From Aporrectodea caliginosa (Eukaryota > Annelida > Clitellata > Crassiclitellata > Lumbricidae), in NCBI GenBank assembly GCA_020284085.1, contig JACEVL010000467.1:62001-126000 (forward strand): 64,000 nt of DNA, read 5' to 3'. Below the pieces are notes generated by a model, which worked only from the letters and a program-made list of their open reading frames with translations, was not told the origin of the DNA and did not search any database. The position numbers and the translations under genes are program-made. Shown here piece after piece: positions 1-14,500 of this stretch (position 1 is its first letter; each line of letters starts with the position of its first letter).

Positions 1-82
1 TCGCATCAGATCCTTTGAAGTAATTCATAATTGTGTATTGCTGGCCTAAATGAAAAGATCTTGTCTGTCTGTTGCTGTTTAG

Positions 83-3000
83 CATTTCTCAGAAGTTTCT
101 CAAGTTGAGACGTGGCTCAACGAGAAGAAAGATCTTTTGTGCAGTGACGACTACGGTCGAGATGAAAGTGCAGCCACAAAGCTTCTTGCAAAGCACAAGG
201 TAATTGTGCGCATGGCGTATCAATGCAATGTAATTCAAATGTTAAGTAATCATTTTATAGAACGTTCTAAGTACTCCTCAGGATGGAGTGAATGATAGAT
301 GAATGGATTGGTGAATCAATGGATCAATAAGTCAGTGATCGATGATCAAATTATTAATTGGATAAAGTGATGAATGATTTGTCGATCAGTGGTTGTTTCT
401 GCAACTAGTATATATATATATATTATAATCACTCTGTTAATCATGTAAACTTAATGTTTAGAAAATTCATTTTATGGGTGTCTTGTACTAGGTGCTTGAT
501 TCAGAAGTGAAGGCTTATCAGAAAATCATTGGAGACTTGAGAAGGAATGTGGAAACTGTCCAGCGTCTGAATCCTAAGAATTCATCAGAAATTGAAACCA
601 AACAGGTTATTGATTTCAGTTTATCTAACAAATTGCACTTTTAATAATTATGTGAGAAATGCTAAATTTCAAAATTGTTGATATCTTACATCTCTTTTAT
701 AATAATAGTCAAAGTGCGGATATGCAATTGATATAATAAAGAATATACGTATTTACTTACTTGCTGTTAAATAGCATTAGGAGAATCAACTAATTTTAAC
801 TGACTGGTTACTAACTAGGTTTTTGTGAGGATGTGTCAAGTGTCTTGATGCACACGTACAGATACACTTGTAGCATCAAAGCAATATTAGTCTTGAAGTA
901 CAACTTCATGTTGATTTGCAATGAGAGTGCTCTGTTTTAAAACCTAGGCATGCAACTGCTGTTTAATTTAATTCTGTTGTTCAATTGCATGAGTGGACCA
1001 AATCTTCATTCATCTATTCTGGTCTAATATGATATATATCTAATATATATATATATATATTATGTATTGTACATGTATATATATATCTATATATTGTAGG
1101 TATGTATCTTAATCACACATCATGAATTGGGGCTATAAGAAACTGTGTTTCTTTTACTTAAGCTTTCTTCATCAAACATATGTCTTGCTCCCCAGTTAGG
1201 GCCCATGCTGTCTCCATAAGGTGTTCTTTTTCCACAGGACTAGGCTAGTTGTGGTTCTCAACAGATGTCATTTATAAATCTTAATTGAATTAAAGTATAA
1301 CCAAAAGCAAGGAACCATTTAGTGTGTTTCAAGCTGGTTGTAATCCTTTAATTGTAGCGAAAGCTTGACATGGCAATCGAGGAACTGGATCGACTTTCCG
1401 ATGATCGACTTGAAAAGCTTCAGGATTCAAAAAGTTTCCACGGGTTCATGCAGGAAGTGTCGGAAGTTAAACAGTGGATTACGGAACTGCAACAAACAGC
1501 AGCTTCAGACGACTATGGACTAGATTTTGAGCATCTCCAAACAGTAAGAACTACAGAAAATTACCTTTTATATTTGCTCTCCTGTTGTTGGCTTCATTTA
1601 CCTTGATTAAAGGATTGAATATTTCTATGTAGATCGGTTTTTGGGTTCTAGTGTCAATGTTTGCATGTATTTGCAAATATGTTTGCATCTTTATTTGAAT
1701 ATATTATTAAGGAGTTTTTATATAGTGCCCTTCAAGGTTATCTACTCAGGAGTGCTCCCAGTCCTGCCACGGCTAAATAAGACGGTCTTTAAGTTAGTAA
1801 AGAGTGTAGTGGTGTAACCTTTAGGCACTAGGTGGAGTTCTACAGGAGTCCATTCCAAGTCCTAGGGCCAGTGACCAAAAAAGAGCTCCGCTGCTTAATA
1901 TTAGTCTGAGAGCCAGGGACTAACAGTTCAGCTTGATCAGCTGATCATATATTGATATACGGTTAAACTGCTACTAGTGACTGGTGTTGTAGTGTGTCAG
2001 GATATTTTGCTACAGCATACTGGTGCATGATTGTGGAATAATACTGCACAGAGTTGGCATATGTAGTGATACTGTGGAGCATGGTAGATCCTGTTAGAGT
2101 AATAGACTTGCCTAAACAGGTGAATTGTTCATATGATAAATTGCTGCTATTGCTTTCTGCACTTCACCTGAAAAATCTCTAACTCCTGTACCATATCTGA
2201 ACCATATCTGTTGCTTTCGTACTATCTTCCATTTGTAATTATGATAAGAGTTTTTGTAAAATGATGCTGCAAAAGTCTTTAGCTACATTACAATAGAGTC
2301 TTGCCAACAAATTGCGACCCTTCACTGTCAAGCATGTAAATTGTTTGTGTTTGATGCAGATTCGTGCAGAAATTGAGTGAATTATTCAATTTCAGGTTGT
2401 GCTGAAGAAGTTTGGTGCATTCCAGTTGGCAGTCCAGGCCGGTGCAAAAAGAGTGGAGCATGTTGAAGATTTGGCAGAGGGACTTGTCAGGAATCAAAAC
2501 ATGCATTCCAATGTAATACTAAAAGAACAAGAAAATGTCAGGTATTGTCACATGTACACTTGCTGCACACATGCATGTAGCATTTGCTCATGGGAAACTC
2601 TTAAAAAGTTATTGATTTTGTAATCATCATCATCAACATCTGTGGAAAGACGCTCTTTGAAGTGTTGCATTTCTGCGACTCTGCCAAATGCCAACTGTCC
2701 TGTTCTTGGGCTCATAGCCATACGTTCAACAGGTGAAGACCTGCCTCCACCATTGGGTCCATTTGTGCATTATTCATTTATCTGGTCTCTTCCAGTTCCT
2801 CAGGGGAGGAAGGCCAGAACTCAAGGCTCAGAACACCATATTTGGGTCCTGCTTGCCTTCATTCCAAGTGAATTGCCCAGACGCCTGGGGTCTTCTTGTT
2901 TCAGTCATCTCAGAGACAGGATCAGTCTCACACACCTGTATATATCTGCATGAATCGTGTGCACAGAATATGGAATTCACACAATTCTGCTCAAGAGCCA

Positions 3001-6000
3001 ATTGTTGAAAAGCATCCAGCTTCTTCTCTGGTGCCATTGTTAGTGTCCAAGTCTCAACCTTGTAGAAGAGCACAGGTAGTAGTATGTAAGATGTAAACAG
3101 ATGGATTTTTATGTCCATCTGAATGTTCCTACCTGAATGTTCCAACTACCTGTTCTCTTTTCCTAAACATAGATATCACTCAAATAAACCGCCTCCAAGC
3201 AATTCAGAATGCCCTAGCCCGTGCTGTCACCAAAACCCCCAAATACCATCACATCACTCCTGTCCTCGAATCACTCCACTGGCTCAAAATTCCTGAACGA
3301 ATAGAATACAAAATCATCTCACTCACGTACAACACACTTCAAACCTCCCAGCCCTCCTATCTCCGTCAGTTGTTCACGATCCAGCCACTTGTCCACCCCG
3401 CTCCTCCTCCTCCCTAACACTGCTCCGCCCTTCCGTCACCTCATCATTAAAATTTTCCAATCGCTCCATAGCCATAGCTGTTCCACCTCTTTGGAACAAA
3501 CTTCCGCCAGCACTACGACAAATATCTGACCCATCCTACGAAGTCACCAAAACTCCACCTCTCGCTATCTCTCCACAGGTCTTTCACTCGAAACTGAAAA
3601 CACTGCTTTTGACAAATCCTATCCTGAATCCAACACTTCTCCTCTGCCTACCTCGCCGTCTGAACACCAAACACCATCCACCTTAGCCGCCTGCCTGTCT
3701 GCCTGCCTGACTCTCTGGATTTTGACCCCTGCCTATCGATTTTGATTTTATTGAGCGCCTGTGAATAAGCTGGTTCCCGCGACTTGCTTTTGTGGGCGCT
3801 GTAGAAGTTCCGAGTTTACGATTACGATTACTGACGATTCCTACTTCAAATCCTCACAATAAGGCTGTTCACACAGTTATGGGCAATTGATATATTCACC
3901 TTCTGACCACAGACTCACTGCTGCTATCAGCCTTGACATTTCATCGAAGATCTTGAGTCTGTATTGACTGTGCTAGTTATAATTGTTATTGATCATATTG
4001 ACATTGGTATTGTGTTCAGCATACTCTTTATACTGGATGATGATTATTGCGATGACGATGATTATGACTGTAATGATTACAATGATAAAGTACAGTGCAT
4101 TGGACATCACAGGTTTGTGAGATCTTGAGGATGTTTTGTTTGACAGAGCTGCTTGGCAGAAGCTGCTGGAGTTGATCCGAATTCGGTCGCAGAAGCTCAA
4201 ATCCGCCACTGAATTACATCGCTTCAATCGTGACATTGAAGAGGCTCTGTCTCGCATCCAGGAGAAATATTCCAACATCCCAGAGGATCTTGGACGTGAC
4301 CTCAAATCTGTGCAGAGCTACATGAAAAGACATGAAGGCTTTGAAAATGATCTCATACCACTTGAAGCTCAGGTTGAGTGACTGCCTTCCATAGAAGCTA
4401 GGTGTATGTTATGTGTGAAATATGGTATGTATCTGAACTTTTATATAGCACATTTTAAGAGAACCTGCCATTAGCTGAAGTAGCTCATACATTCATCTCG
4501 AAGTCTACTTGAAGTGTTTAAATTATTTCTGAAAAATCTCTAAAGTGAGTCAAATGCCATCTGGAATCAGTGACATTCACAGTATGACTGCTCATTTGTC
4601 CTCAAGTTCCTATCACACAATCCGACACAATGCACTGCTTGTAAGATTCAAGGGAAAAAGAAACAAAGGCCAACCAAGACTGAGCGGGATAGACAATATA
4701 AATGAGGACATTAGTCACATAACATCACTTGGACTAACAGCAAGGGGAGCAGTGGACTTGACAAATGACCGAGTACAACCGAGATAATTTATTCGTACCC
4801 ATCACTGCCAAATGGCTGGCATCAGGAACTGATGATGATGATAATGATGATTCATTCCTATACGTTTGAAATGTACATACATTACATAGATATTTTTTGC
4901 GTAAACAGCTGCAGGTTCTGGTAGATGATTCATCTCGGCTAAAGTCCATCTATGGTGGTGCCAGTGCAGATGACATTGAGCACCAACAGGCAACGGTCAT
5001 GGAAAACTGGAACATTCTCAAGGCAAAGTCCGTGCTCCGAAAGCGAAACCTTGAAGCAACCCTCAAGTTCTACTGGTTCATGTCTGAGGTGACCCTACTA
5101 AATTAGAGTCGTTAAAATGAAAATTAATTTAATCGAATTAAGTGGAAATTCAGCTTATCAGCTTTATTGATTTAGATAATTAAATAGTTCTTATAATAAT
5201 CTGATTGATTTATATATAACTTTAATTTCTGCTCAATATGTTTTCAAAACTTGTGCTAAACGTATAATTTAAAAATGTGATTTATAACACAGTAAAACCT
5301 GGTTTTTAAATACATAGCCAGATAGCATTTGTAAAAAATTCTTGTATTTGCTATGGTTGAACTCTAGTGATCTGGAGATGCTACAGTGCATTTGAGAAAA
5401 ACACAGTTTTTCTTTAATCTTTAAAGAAATGCAGTTGGATTGATTTTTCAGCGGCATGAATTTTTTTATATTTTTAACAGGCAAAGATTCAATTGAACTG
5501 GATGCAGCAGGTTCAGATGGAGATGAAGGACAGAGAGCCAGTACATAATGTCGCTGCAGTGGTTGACCTACAGAGCCGCAACATGGAGATCAAATCAGAA
5601 ATGGTGTCACGTGATGCTAAGCTCAGAGACATTGAAAAGAGCGGCAAAGACATGATCAATGCAAAACATATTGCAGCAAACGATGTATGTTGCCACAACT
5701 TGACCCTATAAATTGATTCAGTCATTTATTCAGAGAATTTATATAGCTCCTCCTTCAGAGGCACTCAGCCCAACCCCAGTAGAAAAGAAGTTTTCAAGTG
5801 TTTATAGAACGTGCATGCAAGATCTCTAACAAAGACAACCTGCAAATATATTCAGGTCTTTTACTCATTCATTCAGAAGGCAGTGGTGTTCATTTACTGG
5901 TAGTTAATATTTATTTTTACAAAGTCTTGTTATTCTTTACACATATAATTTTATCAGTGCATTTTGTTTTTAAGCTGCACTAAGTTTACATGCAGTCTAT

Positions 6001-9000
6001 TTAAATGCTCTATAGAATGTCAGTTTCTTAAATTTCTGCATTTAGTTTTCATGCCATTCTCTGGTTTTGATGACTACAACAAATAAACTGATCTTGATAT
6101 GTTAATTAAGTAATGGCTACAATTCAGTCTGTCATCCCTCGGAGGTCAATCAATGAATACCAGTTTAAGGTGGGAGGTGAACAAGTGTCCTGTTAGTAGA
6201 TTGGTTGTAGTTGCACATCAGCCTGAAAATATTATTCATTGCTTCAGTAGAGTTTCTACAAGAGCAGATTTTCAGATTTCTGCTTACATTACATCACTTG
6301 ATGTTATATTACATTACTTGTAAGCGTGTGTGCTATTCTTACTTTATTTTGGGTTTGGATTTAACTTTTGTGGTTTAGCAGAGCTTTTGAATTTGTAGAT
6401 TGCAAGCAAAATGCGTGAACTGAATGCTGAGCAGGAGAAACTCGTGCGCAACTGGACAAAAGATAACGAGTACCTTCTTGAGCTCTATGGCCAACAGACT
6501 TTCCTTCGAGATGCCCATCAACTGCAAGTCTTGAGCAACTCACAGGAGGTCAGATCCCCAGCTATCGTTATATTCTCTACTTTGCTAAGCTATAGTGCAT
6601 TATTTTCTTATATGAATATATTATCCCAGCTGTCGTTATATTCTCTACTTTGCTAAATGATAGTGCATTTCTTATATGGATATATTATCCCAGCTGTCGT
6701 TAAATTCTCTACTTTGCTAAGCTATAGTGCATTTCTTATATGAATATATTATCCCAGCTGTCGTTATATTCTCTACTTTGCTAAATGATAGTGCATTTCT
6801 TATATGGATATATTATCCCAGCTGTCGTTATATTCTCTACTTTGCTAAGCTATAGTGCATTTCTTATATGGAGTTCTTATCCCTGCCGTCATTATATCCT
6901 CTACTTTGCTAAGCTACAATGCATTTATTATATGCTGTTTTAATGGCACGTGTTGACTTATAGTTTTCAATTTTACTTTTACAGTGAAATTATATGTTTG
7001 GTGAGGTAAATTTAAGTAACTTATGAAGCCATTTGATGTCTTTAAACACTGGCATTGTGTTAGTAGTTTCCAGAATTTCCTTGTTCATATAAATAATTAG
7101 CAAAACATTTAGTCAGATCTTAGAGTGATTTTCTGTAGTGCAGTATGTAAGTAACTAGTGAGAACTGTTTCAGGCAGTACTTTAAGTAATGTAAGAAATC
7201 TGGTGACTGCTATAGTGTCATTATCAAAATGCACAAGGCATCAATCAATGATCACTTCGAATGAAACCGCAGAAACCGTGCAATAGAGAAATCAGGTCGA
7301 AATCTGATAAGTCAGAAAAACCAAGAGTCAAGCTATGGAGGAGAGGCAAAGATAAAACACAAACGAGTTTTAAAAGTAAAAGAGCTCCTTATCACGTAAG
7401 TTTATTTTTAGTCATAGATTTTAGTAACAATTCTTTATTGTCTGTTGTGGTTAGCTCATAAATCCTTTGGAATTGGTTGCAATTGAAGATCTGCTTTGCT
7501 TTCTCCTGTCTTCATTCCATCTCCTGGAGTTAAACTCTGTTTTGTGGTTTGTGGGATTCAATGGTGTCTGATAACATTAGTTTTTATTGAAGTACATTAC
7601 AAAACATTACAGGAGATTGTGCTGCTCTTCTGTCGTAGGCGTACCTGAAAGGGTTTGAGTCAGGTGAAACGGTGGATCAAGTGGAGGCCTTGATCAAGAG
7701 ACACAATGCCTTTGAAATCCTGCTGGTCGCAAATGAATATAAGGTAAATATTGAGGAGGTAACTTCTGCACTGGTGTAGCCTACAATGCAAAAGGCATCA
7801 ATTGATGAAATACCCAGGGCGTAGCAAGCTATAATTGCGCCTGTGCCAAGCGTAAATCTGGCGCCCCACCCCTCAAAGATTAACTTAACAAATAACGACC
7901 AAATTTTTTATCTCGAATATAACATAAAACGTTGTATTTTAAAGAAAATAAAAGGAAGTCTTTTTTGTTTCTATTAATATTTCATTTAAGTAACTTCAGC
8001 TTTTTCGCTGTTGAAGGGACTTTGAGGACATGGAGTTTGGGGCAAGTTTCCTGAGGAAAGGATTCGACTTCCGTCGGGTTCGATTCCCCAACGTAGGCCA
8101 AGGGTGTCCCATCGTGCAATCAACACGGGGTTTGTGAAGCAGGCTTGCGCTCCTACGGGACCCGCCTGTACCGTGACTGGCATAGCGCCACCAGCCACTA
8201 TGTCTTCCAGCTCTTCATATAGGCTATTAGGCTGATCTTAGAGCTTACGACCAGCTTTGGTGCCGACCGAAAAGTGTCCGCTCTGATTGGGGTCTTCGTC
8301 CCTACACCAGTACTTTCATCATCTGTCCGGGTTCACTCCGGTCTTAGCACTTTCTGTACTCATTAGCACTTCTGCCGGGTCTTCTTGCCGATGTTACTTG
8401 CCGACTTGCCGATGATACTTGCCGACTGGAGCGCCAGCGATGGAGGAGCGAGTCGGGGCTGCGGAGGATCGCGTTCTCCAGGTGGTCGTGTGGAATGGAG
8501 CGCACGTACTGCGTCACCTTTTCCCGCCTAAAATCCAGCGCCGCTACAGCCTCCGCCCTCGCGCCCATGAATTCGAACTGCCACGCAAAGACGACAAGAA
8601 TGTTATTTCAAGAATCCTGTATAAGCGAATTTCTCTGTGACGCCATAAGCCAACTCTGTTTACTTCATTTTTTATTATCATTCTAATTTGTTACCTTTCT
8701 GCAACTGTGAGCTTGGGTGCGGTGTGTCATCCTTGAGTTAGAATTTACAATAAACTATATATATAACTTTCTGGATTAAATCATACAGCTCTACATTAGT
8801 TGGCACTGACAACTCAAGATTCGCCAATTCGCTAGTTCTGATTTTAATATAGTTTAATTAAAAGAAATTCACGGGAGATATCGAATAGCGGTTTCCACAA
8901 TCAATCCTACGCCAAAATTACATTTTTCATTCCGTTTCATAAAGTTAGCTGTCTAATAAAAGGTCTTGGTCCCAGAGACCACATCACACAATCTCTTCAA

Positions 9001-11513
9001 CAACTACACTGGCTTCCGATTCCCGCCCGTATCGCTTTCAAAATCTCCCTCCTCGTGTATCATATCCATTCTGGAACCCCCTCATATATGACATCCATGG
9101 TCGTGCCATGCTCTGCTTCAAATCCTAGAAGACTCAGATCGGCCACGCGAGGGACTTTACCGTTCTTCGCACCAAGAGAAGTTTGGAAATCGTGCTTTTG
9201 CTGTCTCCAGACCAAGAGAATGGAACAGTCTCCCAGCTACAATCCGTCAATGTTCATCTGTTACCCAATTTATATCAAAATTAAAAACTCATCTATTCTC
9301 ATTACACTATGACTAAGAACACAGCGCAAATGCGCTTTCGTGCAAGACTTGTCTTGTTAAAAGCGCTATAAATTTCTAATTGTATTGTATTGTAATCTAC
9401 ATGTACGCGCCTAAAGAACCGCGTTCTTTTCGCTCTCTTTTCCACCAATGCAGTATCGCAAGCGCCCTTTCCCCTCGTAAATTTCCACCAATCACGGCAG
9501 TTCGTTCTATTTGGCTTTTGCGCCCATTTTGGTCTATGCCAGATTTCCTATTATTTAGTTTTATTACATTTATTTCATTTGTGATGGATATTTAAAATTT
9601 CAAGAGAAAGTATTATTAGTTATTAAATCATTCCGTCTCAAAATCTGCGCCCCCTCTTGAGTTGCGCCTTGTGCCATGGCACCGTTGGCACATGCCTCGC
9701 TTCGGCCCTGGAAATACCTAATCCAAGTGATAGTCAGGTCAGTGCCCAGAAAGTCTGTTTAGGCCGGTGGTCGATCGTACAATGTGTAGGTGTCTTTGGA
9801 GTAATTGTATGTATGTATTTATGTATGTATGAGCACTTGTTTTAGCGCCCCTTCAAGATTTCTACTCAGAGGTGCTCATTGAACGTAGTGTAACCTACAA
9901 ACCTAACCTAATGTACACTATCACAATAGAAGTTCTGAAAAGGTAGCACCTTTGTGAGAGGTGCTTAAAATTTACTACTGGTATGTTAAGTGTCTTGATA
10001 CATATTGGGCTAAATTACCCTAGTACAATATCCAATTTGTGTCTTTGAGCAACTTGTTAAACGCTGTTAAACGATGCTCGTTGTGAGGAGGAGATGTTTT
10101 GAGCCGCCATCCCCGCTTGATGGTGTGCTCCGAGTCGATTCAATGCGTATCCTCGGTGTCACCCTCGGGCGCGATCTCAGCATCATCGGCCGTGTGGACG
10201 AAATCATAGAGGCCAGTTCTGCCTCCCTGCACGCTCTGCGAGTCTTCCGAGCGCATGGTCTTCCACCAAAGGCGTTACACCTGGTTGCCGAGGCCACCAC
10301 CATCTCAGGTTGCTATACGCGGCTCCAGCATGGTGGGGCCTAGCGTCAGCAGCTGATCGCAACAGACTTGAACGGTTTCTTGCAAGAGCTGCACGCCTGG
10401 GTTATCTACCATCTGGAACCGCAACCATAGAAGAGCGAGTCTCGTCAGCTGAAGACCGCCTCCTCCAGTCCATCATCTGGAATGAGTCGCACGTCCTTGA
10501 CGCTTCTTTCCGCCACCTGTGCTGCGACCCTATTTTCTCCGGCCTCGTGCACATGACTTTGTGCTTCCTCCAAAAGACTCTAAGAACTTTATACCTAGAG
10601 TTCTATACAAGCGAATTTTTAAGCCACCATGTTGACCCAAATCTTAAAAACTAACATTATTCCCTTTTTTTCCCCTTTATAATAGCCTTTGTTTGTGTAT
10701 GTAAGTTGTGAAGCGGTGTGTCTTCCTGCTTGATAAATAAACGAATATATCATCATCATCATCATGTTCCTGATTGCTCTCCTGTCTTTCAGAATTTGGT
10801 GAGTGAACTACTTTCAGTTTGTGTGCTGGCTAACTTATTGTTTTTCTTTTTAGCTTGAGACGTTGAAGCAGTTGGGAGACAAGCTTATTGATGAACACCA
10901 CTTTGATTCCAGGAACATCAAATCAGTATTGGATGGCGTCATTAAGAGGTTCTGTATTTTACATAGCTCAGTTTTGATCTGTTCTCATTGACAGCTCTGT
11001 TCTCATGTCCTATATTTGGGATGTCTTACTTTATACCACATTTTACTTCATTATACAGACTTCCTTGTTGTGCACTACTTGTCTGACTTTAACTTTTCAC
11101 CCTGCGATGTAAATTCACCCTGCATTTAAATCAAGTTGTATCATTAATACTACAGTTCTATACCTCTCAAGCCATCTTAAGATGCAAATTTTCAGATCTG
11201 GTAGATTACCCTGTTAAGCTCCCTTCTGAGTTTCTTAAAAGGCATTTTACAAATATCCAGATACATGCACGCATACATACAAAGTAGAATAAAATCTATT
11301 GGTACAGCATGAAACAATGAAGAAATATGAAAAAACACATTTGTGAAGCTTATTGACCCAATTTCTGTTTCATTTTAAAACCTAACAGAGATCCTATTGT
11401 TTTATTTGGTTTAATTTTTCAGACGTCAGCAGATTAATACAATGTCCAATGAAAAACGTAATCGGCTGTCAGACCGATTGCTCTATGCTCAGTTCAATCA
11501 GAATGTGACTGAT
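83..11513 (+). CDS. SPTBN5: Spectrin exons 1-11 of the window: repeats 1-5
   Basis: Exons 83-199, 492-605, 1358-1543, 2396-2541, 4147-4372, 4909-5088, 5481-5684, 6399-6548, 7639-7743, 10854-10948 and 11423-11513. The first exon begins in phase 0 with HFSEVSQVETWLNEKK, the start of a spectrin helix A, followed by the classic DDYGRD turn and the LLAKHK motif. Introns are phase 0 except those after 2541 and 10948, which are phase 2 and split an arginine codon. Repeats 2-5 resemble the C-terminal beta repeats of vertebrate beta spectrin: a DYG turn in repeat 2, an LGRD turn with no tryptophan in repeat 3, and a W-M-Q start in repeat 4. The bases before 83 are intron. Confidence 0.92.
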
Positions 11514-14500
11514 GTAAGTTTTATATATTGTTTCTTGCATAAGAGTGAACTACATCTTACATTATAGTACTCTTTCTTACAGTGAACAATTAAACTTTTA
11601 GGATATCAAACAGGATCCTCAAATTGTTCTTAAAGATTGATTATATGTGCATTGTTAGAACTTTTGAAACTCCCCACATAAGGAGCTTCATTAAATGTTT
11701 TTGGTGTTTCTAATTTAGAAAAATTACTTCCAAACCTCATGTTAGAGTTTGTATCCAAGCAAACACATAGCCTAGACTTCATTGTTGATGAAGCTTCTGG
11801 ACTGTTTTTTTCTGTTATAACTGTTGAACTTTCTGCTGCTTCTGATTTGCTGCTAAAGTTAAGCATAAAGTTTCATATTTGAGAGGATAATCTTAAACAG
11901 TGCTGTATAATGGCTGACATAGGACTCAAATACTAAACGTTTATTGACAGAACGTCAACACCATATTCTCACAGTGACTGCAATCAGAACCAATCCAAAA
12001 TTCACATTGATGGAACCAGAAGTCAAGAGGTCAACTCAAAAGAGTCAGAGGGAACCGTTAAGGCTAGAATGACCTATTTACATATAGAAGAGTCACCATT
12101 GACGAGTTCTTGCAGACACACAGAGCCCAACCCATGGATTCCCATCCAGGGCTGATAGTAGTTAGGTATATTAATGGTGTACATTGGAAGACTATTCCTG
12201 CAGGAAGTGCTAGAACATTTTGTTGAAACTAATTTCATCTTAGTTTGTGTAATATCTGTGTGGTAAGTTGACAAAGTTCAAGTGTTATGATCATTTTGCT
12301 GATGTAGATGAAATAACCATCAAAGGTGAACACTATGAGAATAGGAAACAAAATTTTCTATATGATACTGCACTGTTGAGTCACCTTTGGCATTAGTTCT
12401 TACTGGAAGGTTGAACGTCTATAACAATACAATACAACTGTAATTTGATAATGCCCTCCTTACAAAGTTCAGAAGTGCACATTGAAGCTGGGCAAACATT
12501 AAGAGCCATAAATAGACTGAAAGAGGTAAGTTTTCAGTTTAGAGCGAAAGACAGTCTCGCTAAGAGAGTCTAACACTTTAACGATGAGCATGTACTGAAA
12601 GTGACTGGGAAACCAATGCAGCACGTCGTTAAAGTGTTAAGTGAATTTTTTTGGTAGGCTGAAGGCTGGATTGAAGAGAAGCTGAAGATTGCCAAAGATC
12701 AGAACTTTACCGATGCCACTGCTTTACACGAGAAGATGAGACTCCTCAAGAAGCATCAGGCCTTCGAGGCAGAGATAAGGGCCAACGCCGACAGAATAAA
12801 ATCCATCAGAGAGGTACTGCTAATCAATTGATGAATAAATTAACAGTTAAATAATTAGTAGTCATAATTGATAATGTGGAGATGTGGAGATGTTTTGCTA
12901 CACCATTTATAATGCACCTTTTTCACTTTTAATTATTACTTTATTCCGTCTCGGTCGCAATCCTCACTTCTGCAACACTTTCTCTCAATCAGAATTTGAT
13001 GAGTCTTAGCTCGTCCAGGCACTTTAATTTCTCCAGCGCATTTTATTTAAATTTCAGGGATCATGTCTGCTTGGGAAAAATTAGTTATTAAAGAATTATT
13101 TGAATGGAGATTTTTGCAAACCTATGCAACTTTGGTAACTGGTTCATTTATTTATCTATTAAATTGTGTATTAAAACAATTTCTATTCCTGCTTCTGCAG
13201 AAGGAACAGTACAATGCTCATTGTGTTGGTATTGGCCTGAAATATAGAGAAGAGGCCTTTGTAAGGTTCTTGGCATCTTAGTTCTCTGAAGGTGCTATAT
13301 AAATATCAAGGCACAGACATACATATATGTGAGTAAGACTCAGAATAGTGCTGGTTTTCTTTATCTGTTAAATGCAGTTCAGTGTATTGATCTGTTACAT
13401 TTGTTAGTCGCTTAAAGGAATTTTGTTTTCTTCCGTAGACTGGCGAGGTTCTTTTGAAGAAACGTCTCGAGGACCATGATGCGATTCGCAGTCGTCTGAA
13501 TCACCTGATTCTGCAGTGGAATGAACTGCTGAAGGCATCCAAAGAGAAGGGTGCTGGTCTTGAGGAGGCAAGAGACATCCTTACGTTCAATGAAGAAATT
13601 GGCAAGGTTGATCACTGGATGAAGGAAAAGGTCAGAACACTACTTGACTGACTCAACAAGACTGTAATTCTGACCTCTTTCAGTATTTTAACCATTCCGT
13701 CAAATGTTTCACTTAATGTTAGAGTTAAAAATAGTTCTTAGAATTTAGATGAAGGCAGATGTAGATGATTGCTGGTGCAGCGCCTTTGTGAGGGACTTTA
13801 AAATGTGCTATATTGTGCTATATAATTGTCCTTGTACATACATACATACATACATACATGCATATATACTTACATACATAATTTATGCATTTTAGTGTTG
13901 TTTAATAAGGTACTTGTGGTAGTGTTATTCAACTTTTGCTATAATCTGAATTCTTTTGCAGACATCATGCATTATTATATCTAAGACTTCTGCAGTTTTG
14001 TAGTGTGCTGTTTGTTATGCTGTCCAAATTGCATTATATACTCTTTTAAAAAGGTCCTAAACAGGACCATGCAAAACCCATATAATATAGACAAACCTCT
14101 TACTATGCACCTCTTTTGATCTGTTGGACAACACCTACAGCAACTTTGAGCACCTTGCAAAATTGCTGTATAAATGCCAGGTTGTATTATATTACGTAAC
14201 ACTGTTTTGGTGAAGTGTTCTGTAACTGATGTTGCAGGAGACGATTGTTGTCGGCTGTGACCTGGGAAGAGATTATGAAGAATGCGAGGTGTTGCAAAGG
14301 AGAGTTAATGACACCGAGAGCGTTAGTAGCAGCTGATTGACTTCTGATATATATATGTATGCTAGTAAATAATTAATGTTCTTTAATTAAAAGTATGTCT
14401 CATAAGCAACAGTTACAGTGCAAACTTCTAGCCTTTAGTCCAAATTTTATTGCAAATACAGGGATTGAAACCACCAATGTGTTTCTGCAATGCAGAATGT

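Larger units (their letters stand above)
7815..9710. mobile_element. hAT-type non-autonomous transposon with 8-bp target duplication
   Basis: Identical 8-mers GAAATACC flank it at 7807-7814 and 9711-9718. The ends are CAGGGCGTAGCAAGC at the left and, read inward on the minus strand, CAGGGCCGAAGCGAGGC at the right. Subterminal sequence is rich in GGCGCC-like motifs. The 1896 bp interior is largely filled with pieces of LINEs and contains no transposase. It lies in the intron 7744-10853. Confidence 0.75.
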
